From Amycolatopsis sp. NBC_01488 (GTDB taxonomy: Bacteria; Actinomycetota; Actinomycetes; Mycobacteriales; Pseudonocardiaceae): a stretch of DNA of 64,000 bases. The stretch's first letter is position 1; the number at the start of each line of letters is the position of its first letter. Below the pieces are notes generated by a model. It searched no databases, was not told the DNA's origin, and was given only the letters and a program-made list of their open reading frames with translations. Made by a program: the position numbers and the translations under genes. Shown here in pieces: positions 32,179 to 40,244 of the stretch. Location: the NCBI RefSeq assembly GCF_036227105.1, contig NZ_CP109434.1:6234501-6298500 (forward strand). Direction: 5' to 3'.

Positions 32179-33040
32179 CGGCGAACGGGTGCTCGTCGCT
32201 GATCACGACGTCCTCGAGCGGCGCCTGCGCCGAGGACGGCACCGGGGTGCCGTGGCCGAGGCGCAGCATGATCTGGGGCCAGAGCCCGCCGCCGAGCAGC
32301 TGCCGCAGTTCACGCCGGGTCGCCGGCTCCGCCATCGCTTGAGAGGAGAGGGCCGCCGAAAGTCCGGCGGCACTGGCGGTCAGCAGGACCCGCTGCATGG
32401 CTTGGCCGGCCTGGAGCCGGCCGAGGGCGGTGTCGTGCAAGGTGCCGATGACCACGACCAGCCGGCCGGGTTCGACGTCGAGGTCGCTCCCGCCGCCGGG
32501 GCCGGGCGTCGCGGGCGGGGCTTCCGTGCGGCGCATGATCTCCCGCAGCTGTGGTACCAGGTCGGCGGTGATGGTGGCCAGCCACGCGCGTTCGACCTCG
32601 GCCGCTCGCCGCAGCTGCCGCTGCACCGCGTCCGGGATGACGGCGGCGGTGAAGGGTCGCCGGTTGCTCTGCCGATCGGCGATGGCCGCGACGAGCTCCC
32701 CGTCGCCGGGTGCGATCGTTTCGTACCCTTGCGGCCGCACGATGGCGAGCAGGTCGGGCCGGCCTGCCGAGGGGAAGATCCGGACGTCGGTGTTGCTGCC
32801 CTGCGCCTTGATCGCCAGCCGGAGGTTCAGCAGGGCGGCCCCGCAGTCCAGGAGCCGTTCCCGTTGCTCGCTGTCGGTCCCGGTGGTGAGCGGATCCGCG
32901 TACAGCTCGACGGAATCCGGCGTGCACTGGAACCGCCACGGCCGCGTGTTCCGCAGCGGCGGGGGAGCCGTGGCCGCGAGGAGGACGGATCGCACCTGGC
33001 TTGCGCTGAGGTTGCCGACGGGCATGACACCGGTCTTCAT
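32138..33040 (-). CDS. Acg-family nitroreductase-like protein
   Basis: 300 residues from ATG 33040. LSASQVRSVLLAATAPPPLRNTRPWRFQ and DRQSNRRPFTAAVIP are hallmarks of the Acg family of FMN-free or flavin-sequestering nitroreductase-like proteins in DosR regulons of mycobacteria and relatives. The C-terminus has PQIMLRLGHGTPVPSSAQAPLEDVV. It is probably stress or hypoxia induced; a DevR-box-like site lies 69 bases upstream, shared with the divergent kinase gene. Confidence 0.85.
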   Translation of the reverse strand: MKTGVMPVGNLSASQVRSVLLAATAPPPLRNTRPWRFQCTPDSVELYADPLTTGTDSEQRERLLDCGAALLNLRLAIKAQGSNTDVRIFPSAGRPDLLAIVRPQGYETIAPGDGELVAAIADRQSNRRPFTAAVIPDAVQRQLRRAAEVERAWLATITADLVPQLREIMRRTEAPPATPGPGGGSDLDVEPGRLVVVIGTLHDTALGRLQAGQAMQRVLLTASAAGLSAALSSQAMAEPATRRELRQLLGGGLWPQIMLRLGHGTPVPSSAQAPLEDVVISDEHPFAASRPHGVARRGSR

Positions 33041-33108
33041 GGACGGCTCCGAACTCCTGGATTCCTGGATGCGCTTTGACCGTCCGCCCCGGCCGCGGGT
33101 TTCGCCAA

Positions 33109-33122
33109 GTGCCGAACGGCCC
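33109..33122 (+). promoter_or_regulatory. DevR-box-like 14-mer between nitroreductase and DevS-like kinase
   Basis: GTGCCGAACGGCCC in the 172-base divergent region. It matches the 30272 copy at 13 of 14 positions and could control both genes. Confidence 0.45.
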
Positions 33123-33212
33123 CGGCCTCCGGGTGAAGGTCGTCGGTTGCGAACCCGGTTCGGTTCGCCCCGGATAACGCCGCGGGCCGGATCGCTGTGC
33201 GAGTGTGGTGGC

Positions 33213-34811
33213 ATGCCCGAACAGATCGGGTCGGGCCGGGACCGGATGGACGCGCTGCCCGCGGCCGTCCTCGCGTTTTCCGCCGGTCTGGAGCTCGAGA
33301 CCACGCTGCACCGGATCGTGACCGCCGCGGCCGGCCTGGTCGACGCCCGCTACGGCGCGCTGGCCCTGCTCGACGAGGACGGCCGGACCACCGGGTTCGC
33401 CATCACCGGCGTCGACGACGCCACCCAAGACCGGATCGGCCCGCCACCGGAGGGCCACGGGCTGCTCGGCACGCTCGTGACCGGCCGGGCTGCGGTGCGC
33501 CTGGCCGACCTGGGCGCTCACCGGGCGCGCGGTGGCTTCCCGCCGGGCCACCCGGCGATGCGGAGCTTCCTCGGTGTCCCGCTCCTGGTGCGGGGCGCGG
33601 TGCTCGGACGGTTGTACCTGTGCGGCGAGCAACCCTTCACCGCCGACGACGAGCGGGCGATCGTGGCGCTGGCCGCGGCCGCCGGGATCGCCGTCGACAA
33701 CGCGCGGCTCTACGAAGAGAGCCGGAGCAGGCAGCGATGGCTGGAAGCCACCGGGGAAATCTCTGCCGAGCTCCTCGGCGGCACCGACGTCCACGAGGTG
33801 CTGCACCTGATCGCGAGCCGGGCCGCCGAACTCACCGGCGCGGAGAACGCCCTCATCGCGCTGCCCGTCGAACCCGGCGGGGCGCTGGTCGTCACGGTGT
33901 GCGCCGGACCGGACGCCGACCTGCTGACCGGCCGCCGGATCCCGCTCGGCGGATCGACCTCGGGTGCGGTGCTGCGCGATCACGTGCCGCGCAGTGTGCC
34001 GAGCCTCGCGTTCGACCTGGGTCACGACGTGGACCTCGGGCCGGCACTGGCGGTGCGGCTGCGATCCGGCTCGCGATCGGGCTCAGCGGTGCTCCTGGCG
34101 ATCCGCGCCCCCGGGGCGCCCCGGTTCGACGAGCACGAGCTCCAGATCGTGTCAGCGTTCGCCGACCAGGCCGCGCTGGCCCTGCGGGACGCCGAAAGCC
34201 AGGCCGCCCGCCGCGAACTGGACGTCGTCGTGGACCGCGACCGGATTGCCCGCGACCTGCACGACCAGGTCATCCAGCGGCTGTTCGCGGTCGGCCTGGG
34301 CATTCAGGGCACCCGCCGCAGGACCGGCTCGCCCGCGCTCACCGCGCGCCTCACCCAGCACATCGACCAGCTCCAGGACGTCATCGAGGAGATCCGCGGC
34401 GCGATCTTCGACCTGCACGCCCAACCGGAAGCCGGGCGGGGCCTGCGCGCGCGCCTGCAGAACACGATCACCGAGACGACCGCCGACTCCGCGATCCGTA
34501 CGACCGTGCGGCTGTCGGGATCGTTCGACCGGGTGCCCGCCGGCCTGGCCGAGCACGCCGAGGCCGTCGTTCGCGAAGCTGTCAGCAACGTCCTGCGCCA
34601 CGCGCGTGCCGCCGAACTGGCGGTCACCGTGTCCGTGGACGGTGACCTGGTCGTCGAGGTGTCGGACACGGGGATCGGAATACCGGAAGCCGTGGCCCGC
34701 AGTGGGCTCCGCAATCTGGAGCGGCGCGCCGCAGAAGCGGGCGGGTCCTTCCGCGTCGAGAGCCCGGCCGGCGGCGGCACGCGTCTGATGTGGACGGTCC
34801 CGGTGCGCTGA
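33213..34811 (+). CDS. DevS/DosT-like GAF-GAF sensor histidine kinase
   Basis: 532 residues from ATG 33213. GAF-A (about 20-170) contains FPPGHPAMRSFLGVPLLVRG; its histidine aligns with the region carrying the heme ligand in mycobacterial DosS, so heme sensing of O2/NO is possible but not proven. GAF-B spans about 190-330. The HisKA_3 motif is RIARDLHDQVIQRLFAVG with His350, followed by HATPase motifs HAEAVVREAVSNVLRHA and DTGIGIP. It is probably the partner of the regulator at 31498. Confidence 0.9.
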   Translation: MPEQIGSGRDRMDALPAAVLAFSAGLELETTLHRIVTAAAGLVDARYGALALLDEDGRTTGFAITGVDDATQDRIGPPPEGHGLLGTLVTGRAAVRLADLGAHRARGGFPPGHPAMRSFLGVPLLVRGAVLGRLYLCGEQPFTADDERAIVALAAAAGIAVDNARLYEESRSRQRWLEATGEISAELLGGTDVHEVLHLIASRAAELTGAENALIALPVEPGGALVVTVCAGPDADLLTGRRIPLGGSTSGAVLRDHVPRSVPSLAFDLGHDVDLGPALAVRLRSGSRSGSAVLLAIRAPGAPRFDEHELQIVSAFADQAALALRDAESQAARRELDVVVDRDRIARDLHDQVIQRLFAVGLGIQGTRRRTGSPALTARLTQHIDQLQDVIEEIRGAIFDLHAQPEAGRGLRARLQNTITETTADSAIRTTVRLSGSFDRVPAGLAEHAEAVVREAVSNVLRHARAAELAVTVSVDGDLVVEVSDTGIGIPEAVARSGLRNLERRAAEAGGSFRVESPAGGGTRLMWTVPVR

Positions 34812-34873
34812 CACCGGTCTGGCGGCCCGGGGGAGCGCCCGGCACCGGCGGCGCCGGGTGCACCCACGCTCGG

Positions 34874-35032
34874 TCACCGCGTTCGTTCGGGAACTGTGTC
34901 CATGGTGTGCAGCAGTTGCACAGCGAGTGCCTGGCAGGCGGTGGCGGACAGTTTCGTGTTCTCCTTCAGAACGTCCTGCACCAGTTTGACCCGCAGGTCG
35001 TATCGGGAGACAAAGGTGGCATCCGTGGTCAT
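34874..35032 (-). CDS. Small helical protein, DUF6307-like
   Basis: 52 residues: a short N-terminus MTTDATFVSRYDLRVKL, then two helices (VQDVLKENTKLSATACQALAVQLLHTMDTV) and a PERTR tail. It fits my memory of the short actinobacterial DUF6307 family. Its ATG overlaps the stop of the DUF5994-like gene upstream on the same strand (ATGA), so they form an operon. Function unknown. Confidence 0.65.
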   Translation of the reverse strand: MTTDATFVSRYDLRVKLVQDVLKENTKLSATACQALAVQLLHTMDTVPERTR

Positions 35033-35481
35033 GGTCTTCCTTCACATTCGTCGTGCGCGTGGGCGCCGATCGGCGGGGGGTGCGTGGTGTCGTCCACGGC
35101 GGTGTCGAAGGCGCGTTGCGCGTCGTCGAGGCCGGTTTCCGGCGGGACGACCCGCAGGGTCAGCCGCTGCCGGTCCCAGCCGATCACCGTCAGGGTGCCG
35201 GTGTGCTGCGATCGGAATCCTTCGAGCCGGACGACGCTGTCGTCGAAGGTGATCCGGCGGGTGGACGCCGGCCAGTCGGCGAGATGGTGGGTGACCCGGT
35301 CGATCCGTCCGAGCCGGGCGGTCACCGCCGTGAGCAGTGCGGGCAGTTCGGCGGGCAGGTCGCGGCTCCGGGGCCACCACGCGCCGTCGACCTCACCGGT
35401 GGCGGGAGCCGCCGGCTTCAGCGACAGACGTGCTTCGGTGGCCGGCGGAGGGGAAAGGGTGGTGTTCGGGCCCGACGGCAT
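35029..35481 (-). CDS. DUF5994-like protein
   Basis: 150 residues from ATG 35481. RLSLKPAAPATGEVDGAWWPRSRDLPAELPALLTAVTARLGRI then VTHHLADWP and GTLTVIGWDRQRLTLRVVPP correspond to the DUF5994 family as I know it (a compact alpha/beta protein often beside stress genes). An 8-base-arm inverted repeat lies 54-75 bases upstream. It is co-translated with the DUF6307-like gene. Confidence 0.75.
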   Translation of the reverse strand: MPSGPNTTLSPPPATEARLSLKPAAPATGEVDGAWWPRSRDLPAELPALLTAVTARLGRIDRVTHHLADWPASTRRITFDDSVVRLEGFRSQHTGTLTVIGWDRQRLTLRVVPPETGLDDAQRAFDTAVDDTTHPPPIGAHAHDECEGRP

Positions 35482-35534
35482 GTCGGTGCTCCCGCCCCCG
35501 GCCGCGGATACCGGCCGGATTGGGGCCGAGGACG

Positions 35535-35556
35535 GCGCGAGTTTGACCACTCGCGC
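35535..35556. promoter_or_regulatory. Inverted repeat upstream of the DUF5994-like gene
   Basis: GCGCGAGT-TTGACC-ACTCGCGC: perfect 8-base arms with a 6-base spacer. It is either an operator or a leader hairpin. Confidence 0.4.
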
Positions 35557-35667
35557 ACGAAATGCTCTCGGACACACCGAGCGTACACGACGGCTGCGCA
35601 GGGTGTGACACTGGCTCCTTGGCGGTCGCCGGCGGGATGCGCCGGCGCACAGTGTTCACTGTGGACT

Positions 35668-35901
35668 TCAGGTCACCACATTCGCCGGGCCCGAGGTTCG
35701 GCTGCCTGGGCCGGCGGGACGGGCCGGCGGCCGTGGTGGATCGCCGATGCCGTCGGCGGGTTCGAGCCCGAGGGTGGCGAGCAGCAACGCGCAGTCGTCG
35801 GCGTCGTTGGCCGCCGATGCCGCCGCTCGGGCGCCGTGGTAGCGCTGTTCGCGGGTGAGTTCCCACCCGGTTTCCTCGAGTCGGGGTGGGGGGCGCCTCA
35901 T
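35668..35901 (-). CDS. Hypothetical protein, 77 aa
   Basis: The N-terminal half reads EETGWELTREQRYHGARAAASAANDADDCALLLATLGLEP, a helical, alanine-rich segment that looks protein-like. The C-terminal 25 residues are Pro/Arg-rich. I remember similar short proteins in Amycolatopsis-type genomes but no function. The start at 35901 lacks a strong ribosome site. Confidence 0.45.
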   Translation of the reverse strand: MRRPPPRLEETGWELTREQRYHGARAAASAANDADDCALLLATLGLEPADGIGDPPRPPARPAGPGSRTSGPANVVT

Positions 35902-36431
35902 CGGCGCGGGGACGGGCGTGGGCGACTCGGTCCTCGGAACGCCGCAGTGGTCATCGGTCCTCCATCCGGTATCGGCAGCCTCCGGGGCGCCACCGGGGGC
36001 AGGGGCGGGAGATGCGCCGGCGACTGATAGAGGCGCCGGCTGCCGGACGTTTCAGCGTAGCCCTGACTGTGTGTTGTGGGATGGCGAAGCGTGCAGCGAA
36101 TTCGTCACGCTCGGGACGAACCGGAATACTGCGATCTGATTCGCGTTGCCGGGGATCCCGGCTCGGCCTCGGCGCGGTGGCGCCGGCGGCGTCCGCCGTC
36201 GGCCAGCAGTGGGTGAGCGCGACGCCCAGGAACTGCTGTGTCCCTCGGATGAGCCGGTCCAGGCGCGCCACCATCGCGTCGTCCTCAGCGTGCCGCCGCC
36301 GCGGCGGCGGCCGGTGATGGTGAGTTCCCGCAGCGCCTGGCAGTGAGGCGATCGGCTCCTGGAGCGGACGCGTTTCCGGTTCGACCTGCGACCCCACCGG
36401 ATCTGCCGCCCGGCCAGGCATCGCAGCGTCG
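35902..36431. other. No confident gene
   Basis: Two minus-strand frames overlap here. One contains DDAMVARLDRLIRGTQQFLGVALTH, which is plausibly helical, and the other contains ALRELTITGRRR. Neither has a good start or known family. This may be a degenerate gene broken by a frameshift. Confidence 0.25.
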
Positions 36432-36833
36432 TCACCCGGCCAGGTCGCCCGCCGGCGCCGGGTTGGCGCTTCCGGCGGGTTCGGAGTCGTCGGCGAACGC
36501 GCTGAAGGTGAATCGGACGGTACCGGCGGTCGTCGACGGCGTGATGATTCCCGCGGTGTCCGGCCGGTCCAGGCGGTCGAGGAGACGGGCGAGGGCTTCA
36601 GGTGCGCCGACCGGCTCGGTCTGCGTCTGGGCGAGTGTGCGGTGCAGGATGCCGATGTCCCAGCCGCTCCCGGCGCCTCCGCTGCCGGCGGGAACGGTCA
36701 TGGTCGCGTCCAGAAGCCACCGCGGTGACTTGCCCGGGAGTGACGGGGTGGCGTGCGCGGTCAGCCCGACGATCTGGTCGGCGCGCAGGAGGCCGTCGCT
36801 GAGGGTGCGGATCCAGACATTGTGCAGGCCCAT
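36432..36833 (-). CDS. Hypothetical protein, 133 aa
   Basis: Begins MGLHNVWIRTLSDGLLRADQIVGLTAH and continues with WLLDATMTVPAGSG, alternating strands, then ALARLLDRLD and GTVRFTFSAF. It reads as a compact beta-rich cytoplasmic protein. No motif identifies a function; I recall similar unnamed proteins in Pseudonocardiaceae. It lies next to a tiny ORF and the groEL remnant on the same strand. Confidence 0.55.
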   Translation of the reverse strand: MGLHNVWIRTLSDGLLRADQIVGLTAHATPSLPGKSPRWLLDATMTVPAGSGGAGSGWDIGILHRTLAQTQTEPVGAPEALARLLDRLDRPDTAGIITPSTTAGTVRFTFSAFADDSEPAGSANPAPAGDLAG

Positions 36834-36864
36834 GGCTTCTCCGTTCGTCTCGAGCGCTGCGGGG

Positions 36865-36939
36865 TCAAAGGCGGTATCGCCAGGCGGCGCGCACGACGGC
36901 CGCCACGCACCCGGCGACGGTGGTGCTGAACAGGATCAC
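36865..36939 (-). CDS. Possible 24-residue membrane peptide
   Basis: GTG 36939 opens VILFSTTVAGCVAAVVRAAWRYRL, a single hydrophobic helix with a basic end, a shape common among tiny actinobacterial membrane peptides. No supporting ribosome site. Low certainty. Confidence 0.25.
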   Translation of the reverse strand: MILFSTTVAGCVAAVVRAAWRYRL

Positions 36940-36982
36940 TGAAATCAATCGTGTACTCCGGATTGCTTGCGGGACACGGAGA

Positions 36983-37255
36983 TCAGAACTCCGTGTCGGC
37001 GCCCGCGGGCGCCTTCTCTTCTGGCTTGTCGGCTACGACGGCTTCGGTGGTCAGGAACAGCGCCGCGATGGACGCGGCGTTCTTGCAGCGCGGACCGGGT
37101 GACCTCGGCCGGGTCGTGGGCGCGCACCACTTCTACTCCAGCACCACATTGCGGCCTCGCGGGCCCAGCGTCACCTTCACCGTGTCGGCGGAGGTGTTCA
37201 TGCCGCGTTCGAGACCGCGGCGCGCGTCCTCGTCGAACGCGATCATCTTCGCCAT
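36983..37255 (-). pseudogene. groEL: groEL remnant: N-terminus joined to C-terminus
   Basis: From ATG 37255 the frame encodes MAKMIAFDEDARRGLERG and continues NTSADTVKVTLGPRGRNVVLE, the GroEL N-terminus. Codon 41 (37133-37135) is TAG where GroEL has Lys, and KWCAPT continues after it. The sequence then jumps to DPAEVTRSALQ; after a shift of frame come NAASIAALFLTTEAVVADK and PEEKAPAG, the GroEL C-terminus, ending at TGA 36983-36985. About 450 central residues are gone. It cannot make a chaperonin. A CIRCE element lies 124 bases upstream of the start. Confidence 0.88.
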
Positions 37256-37378
37256 CGTGGTCGTCCTCCACATCCAGCACGCACTCCAGCGCCGAGCCGG
37301 CGCCCGCGACGGCAGAACTGCCCCGCAGTCGGGCAGTCCCACCACCCCGGCATTACTCGAGCGGGCGTCCGGCACCGC

Positions 37379-37405
37379 TTAGCACTCCACAGTGCCGAGT
37401 GCCAA
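37379..37405. promoter_or_regulatory. CIRCE element (HrcA operator)
   Basis: On the minus strand it reads TTGGCACTC-N9-GAGTGCTAA, one mismatch from the CIRCE consensus TTAGCACTC-N9-GAGTGCTAA. A further half-site, TTAGCACCC, lies at 37413-37421. It sits upstream of the groEL remnant, as in functional groE operons, and should bind the heat-shock repressor HrcA. Confidence 0.88.
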
Positions 37406-37513
37406 ATCCGATTTAGCACCCGGCACGGCGTCCTCGCAACCTTCGGCGGAGTGAAGGACCTCAGCACCACTTGGCTGGTCGCTCGGAGGTGAACGCGACC
37501 GGAGGTAATCGAG

Positions 37514-37850
37514 GTGTGCGCCCATCCCTTCGATGACGCGCTGCGGACCGCAACACAGGCTGTGCGGCAGGCGGCAGGCGGCCGGCGGAGTGTCGTGTCA
37601 GGGTTGTCGGCCGACGCGCTGCGGTGCGCCGGCACTCTCCGACGCCGGGGAGGATCGCGCTCCGGCCGGCGAGACGATCCGGGACATCGTCGACGACCTC
37701 CGCACCATCGCCCGCTACCTGAAGACCACGGACGTCCCGCTGGAACCGGCCGACGACGACCTCCGCGCCCTGACCGCGCAGCCGAATCACCGAGATGGTC
37801 ACCGGCAGGGTGAAGCCGCGTCGCTTCCCCTGCCCGCCGGCACCGGATGA
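37514..37850 (+). pseudogene. Hypothetical ORF, apparently frameshifted
   Basis: GTG 37514 starts CAHPFDDALRTATQAVRQAAGGRRSVVSGLSADALR in one frame. Near 37640 a second frame takes over with SDAGEDRAPAGETIRDIVDDLRTIARYLKTTDVPLEPADDDLRAL, an acidic helical segment. Joined, they would give a ~105-residue soluble protein. Not recognised; the frameshift reading is an inference from protein-like composition. Confidence 0.35.
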
Positions 37851-38257
37851 GGCTCGCGCCGGTCACGCCCCGGCTCGAATGTGCACGAACGGGCGCAAGG
37901 TGCGCGGACGGAGTCGAGCAGGTCGCGGGCCAGTTTGCTGAGCTTGGCGTTCAGGGATTGCTTGACCAGCCGGAGCGGTTCGCAGGCGCCGGCAGAGGCT
38001 TTCGCGCGGCTCCGCGCTTTCGTCGTCGCGCTGAGCGACCACGGCAGCTGAGCTCGGCCGGGCGCGCGCGGGAGCGGGCTCTGGCACGTCCCGCGGGCGG
38101 ACCAGGCCGGCGTCGAGCGATGCTGTCGGGCCGAATCACGTGTGTCGAACACGGCGACGCGCGGATCCGGTTCGGGCGCCCGTCCACAGGTGTCCCTCGC
38201 CGGAGATGGGCCTGCAGCTCCGGCGAGCGGTCGCAGCAGATTATCTACGTCTCGTGC
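37851..38257. other. No recognisable gene
   Basis: Frames are open on both strands through GC bias only. A minus-strand stretch (PLRLVKQSLNAKLSKLARDLLDSV) looks helical, but I cannot assign it and there is no start. It may be more gene debris, as on both sides of it. Confidence 0.3.
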
Positions 38258-38286
38258 TTGACACAATCTGCACTGCTGGCTATAAA
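38258..38286 (+). promoter_or_regulatory. Consensus sigma-70-type promoter
   Basis: TTGACA (38258-38263), a 17-base spacer and TATAAA (38281-38286), followed by an unusually AT-rich TTTTGG. This near-perfect housekeeping promoter is rare in a GC-rich actinomycete. It points to the small ORF starting at 38349. Confidence 0.75.
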
Positions 38287-38348
38287 TTTTGGTGTAGTGA
38301 TGACTGGCCTGGTGTCGAGAAACCGGACTTCCAGGGGAGTGATCCACG

Positions 38349-38636
38349 ATGCCGGGCACTGCTGGCCGTGTAATGGACCGCGAGTTCGCCGATCTGGTGT
38401 GCGCGGATCCGGCCTGGCTGCGTGCGGAGTTCGACGCCCTGGTGGCCGCCTCCTTTCCGCCACTGCAGTCCGCGCGTGGCCGAGGATCCGGGCCCGGCTC
38501 GAGCGCCCGGACACCGGCCGAGGACCCTGCGGTCCGGCCTGCTCGGCTTCCTCGATCGGCCGCGTGCAAGGAGCGGTGGATGCGGCAGCGTTCCCCTCCG
38601 CGAAGAACCGCATGGTCGTGGTCGTCGCGCAGTTGA
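38349..38636 (+). CDS. Small actinobacterial hypothetical protein
   Basis: 95 residues from ATG 38349 (AGGGGAG at 38333-38339); ATG 38373 would start MDREFADLVCADPAWLRAEFDALVAASF, the recognisable conserved part. The C-terminal half is Pro/Arg/Ser-rich, ending in an RQRSPP-type segment. I remember this architecture in many short actinomycete proteins without a function. Driven by the consensus promoter at 38258-38286. Confidence 0.6.
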   Translation: MPGTAGRVMDREFADLVCADPAWLRAEFDALVAASFPPLQSARGRGSGPGSSARTPAEDPAVRPARLPRSAACKERWMRQRSPPRRTAWSWSSRS

Positions 38637-38934
38637 TCGAGAGGCAGGTGATGTCTCGCCGCGGCACCGACGTCCCGCCTCGCGGCGAAACCGGAAGGGC
38701 TGCTTGCCTCCATTCCGGGCGGTGCAGACCCCGTGAACGGCTCCCGCCAGCGCGTCTCGTGGCGCATTCTCGTGCGGCAGTCCTTCCGGCGAGCCGGGAC
38801 GCGTGCCGCGGCCTGTCCGACCGCGATCCACCACCGGGGATCGCGGTCGGCGGAACGCACGTGCCCGGTGGCCGAACTCATCTGGCTTTGCGGACAGGCC
38901 CGGGGAACCGGGGTCCTGCACACCTGGTCCCGGC
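38637..38934. other. No recognisable gene
   Basis: About 300 bases between the small ORF and the convergent hydrolase. I found no start with a ribosome site, no family match and no clear hairpin. Confidence 0.4.
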
Positions 38935-40164
38935 TCAAGGTTTCGGGCGCTGGACCTCGACGCTGGGGTAGGGCGAGGGCCCGTTCAGCAGCGGCTCGGG
39001 GCGGGTGCCTGTTGCGTGGTCGAGGAACGCGCGGAGGTAGGCGTTGGTGATCGATAGGGCTTCGCGTCCGTCGATCGGTCCGAGGGCGAGCAGGAAGCCG
39101 ATCGGTGCGGCGAGGTAGTAGGCGCCGTAGTCGGTGAAGTTGAAGTGCTCGGCGCCGGTGATCCGGTAGCGCCAGACGGGACCGGTGCCGGCTTTCACCA
39201 GCGACAGGGCGGTGTCCCGGTCGGCCTGGTCGCCCGCGGCGGCCGGTTCGCACGTTCCGGTGACGCAGGAGCTCTGGCCGCCGATGATCATCATCGGCCG
39301 GTCGAGTCCGGAGTGGACGACGCTGCCGTATTGCGTGCCGTCGAGATCGGCGGCGCCCGCGCACTGGGGGTCGGTGTGACAGGCCTGCAGTGCGGCCGCG
39401 CCGCCGAAGGAATGGCCGATGTAGACGGTCTTGGTGGGGTCGACGTGTCCGGCGAATCTCCTCTCCGCTGCGGCCTGGGTTGCGGTGAAGCGGGCGTCGG
39501 CCGCCCAGACGTCGACCAGCCGGTCGCCCGCCGCCTGCGCCTCGCCGGTGTGCAGGTCGGCAGCGTTGGATGCGGAAGGGTTGCCCGCCTCGTCGGCCGG
39601 CACGGTCGCCCCGTCGAGCACGGTCAGGTTCGCGCTGTAGGTGGGGGTGACACCGGCGACCAGGTAGCCGGCGGCGGCGAGGTCTTCGGCGATCGTGGTG
39701 TACTGCGGTGCGGCGAAGCCGAGGCCGGGTTCCAGGACGACGACGGGGAAGCGGCCGGCGGCGACGGGGGCGTCGGCGACGGCGTGGACGCGGACTTGGT
39801 CGAAGCTGGTCTCGCCCCACCCCGGCGGGGCGCTCATGTGCAGTCCTGCCCAGGCGCCGGGGGTGTAGGGGGCCGGTTTCGCGTCCGCCTCGGGGGAGGC
39901 CGGGTACCACAGCCAGACCGACAGCCGTCGTGGCGTGCCGGGGTGCGGGGCCAGCGGATCGGTGCGCGCGTGGTCGGTCCATTCGGTGATCGCGCGGCCG
40001 ACGGAGTAGGGGCCGGTGGGGGCGGGCAGGGTGACCGGCCGGGCCGCCCGGATCGCGGCGTAGCCGGCGTAGGCGCCGAGCCCGGCGACCACCACCAGCG
40101 CCATGACGAGCAGGATCCGCGTCGCGCGGCGGAGCCGTCGACGGCGGCTCGGGGTGCCATCCAT
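38935..40164 (-). CDS. Membrane-anchored or secreted alpha/beta hydrolase (PAF-acetylhydrolase/lipase-like)
   Basis: 409 residues from ATG 40164. A basic N-terminus and one hydrophobic helix (about residues 14-36) suggest a signal anchor. The catalytic elbow is GHSFGG (VYIGHSFGGAAALQ); earlier come LSVWLWYPAS and FPVVVLEPGLGFAAPQYTTIAEDLAAAGYLV, the pattern of platelet-activating-factor acetylhydrolase-like and dienelactone-type enzymes. A catalytic His is probably in GAEHFNFTDYG. It is divergent from a PadR gene, with a 43-base operator over the shared promoter region. Confidence 0.85.
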   Translation of the reverse strand: MDGTPSRRRRLRRATRILLVMALVVVAGLGAYAGYAAIRAARPVTLPAPTGPYSVGRAITEWTDHARTDPLAPHPGTPRRLSVWLWYPASPEADAKPAPYTPGAWAGLHMSAPPGWGETSFDQVRVHAVADAPVAAGRFPVVVLEPGLGFAAPQYTTIAEDLAAAGYLVAGVTPTYSANLTVLDGATVPADEAGNPSASNAADLHTGEAQAAGDRLVDVWAADARFTATQAAAERRFAGHVDPTKTVYIGHSFGGAAALQACHTDPQCAGAADLDGTQYGSVVHSGLDRPMMIIGGQSSCVTGTCEPAAAGDQADRDTALSLVKAGTGPVWRYRITGAEHFNFTDYGAYYLAAPIGFLLALGPIDGREALSITNAYLRAFLDHATGTRPEPLLNGPSPYPSVEVQRPKP

Positions 40165-40173
40165 GCCGGGATA

Positions 40174-40216
40174 GTACACGCCGCGTAGTACGTGTCGCGT
40201 AGTACGCGGCGTGTAC
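40174..40216. promoter_or_regulatory. PadR-type operator
   Basis: A perfect 14-base inverted repeat, GTACACGCCGCGTA (40174-40187) and TACGCGGCGTGTAC (40203-40216), with a 15-base spacer. Inside it GCGTAGTACG occurs twice (40183 and 40197) as a direct repeat. It lies ten bases before the hydrolase start and 28 before PadR, so it can control both. Confidence 0.8.
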
Positions 40217-40244
40217 AGTGGGTCTGACGTCGAGAGAGGAACGC

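Noticed and set aside
34896..35252. Plus-strand frame over the DUF6307-like gene
   Set aside because: The minus strand has a coherent 52-residue protein coupled to its neighbour; the plus frame is Arg/Ser-rich noise.
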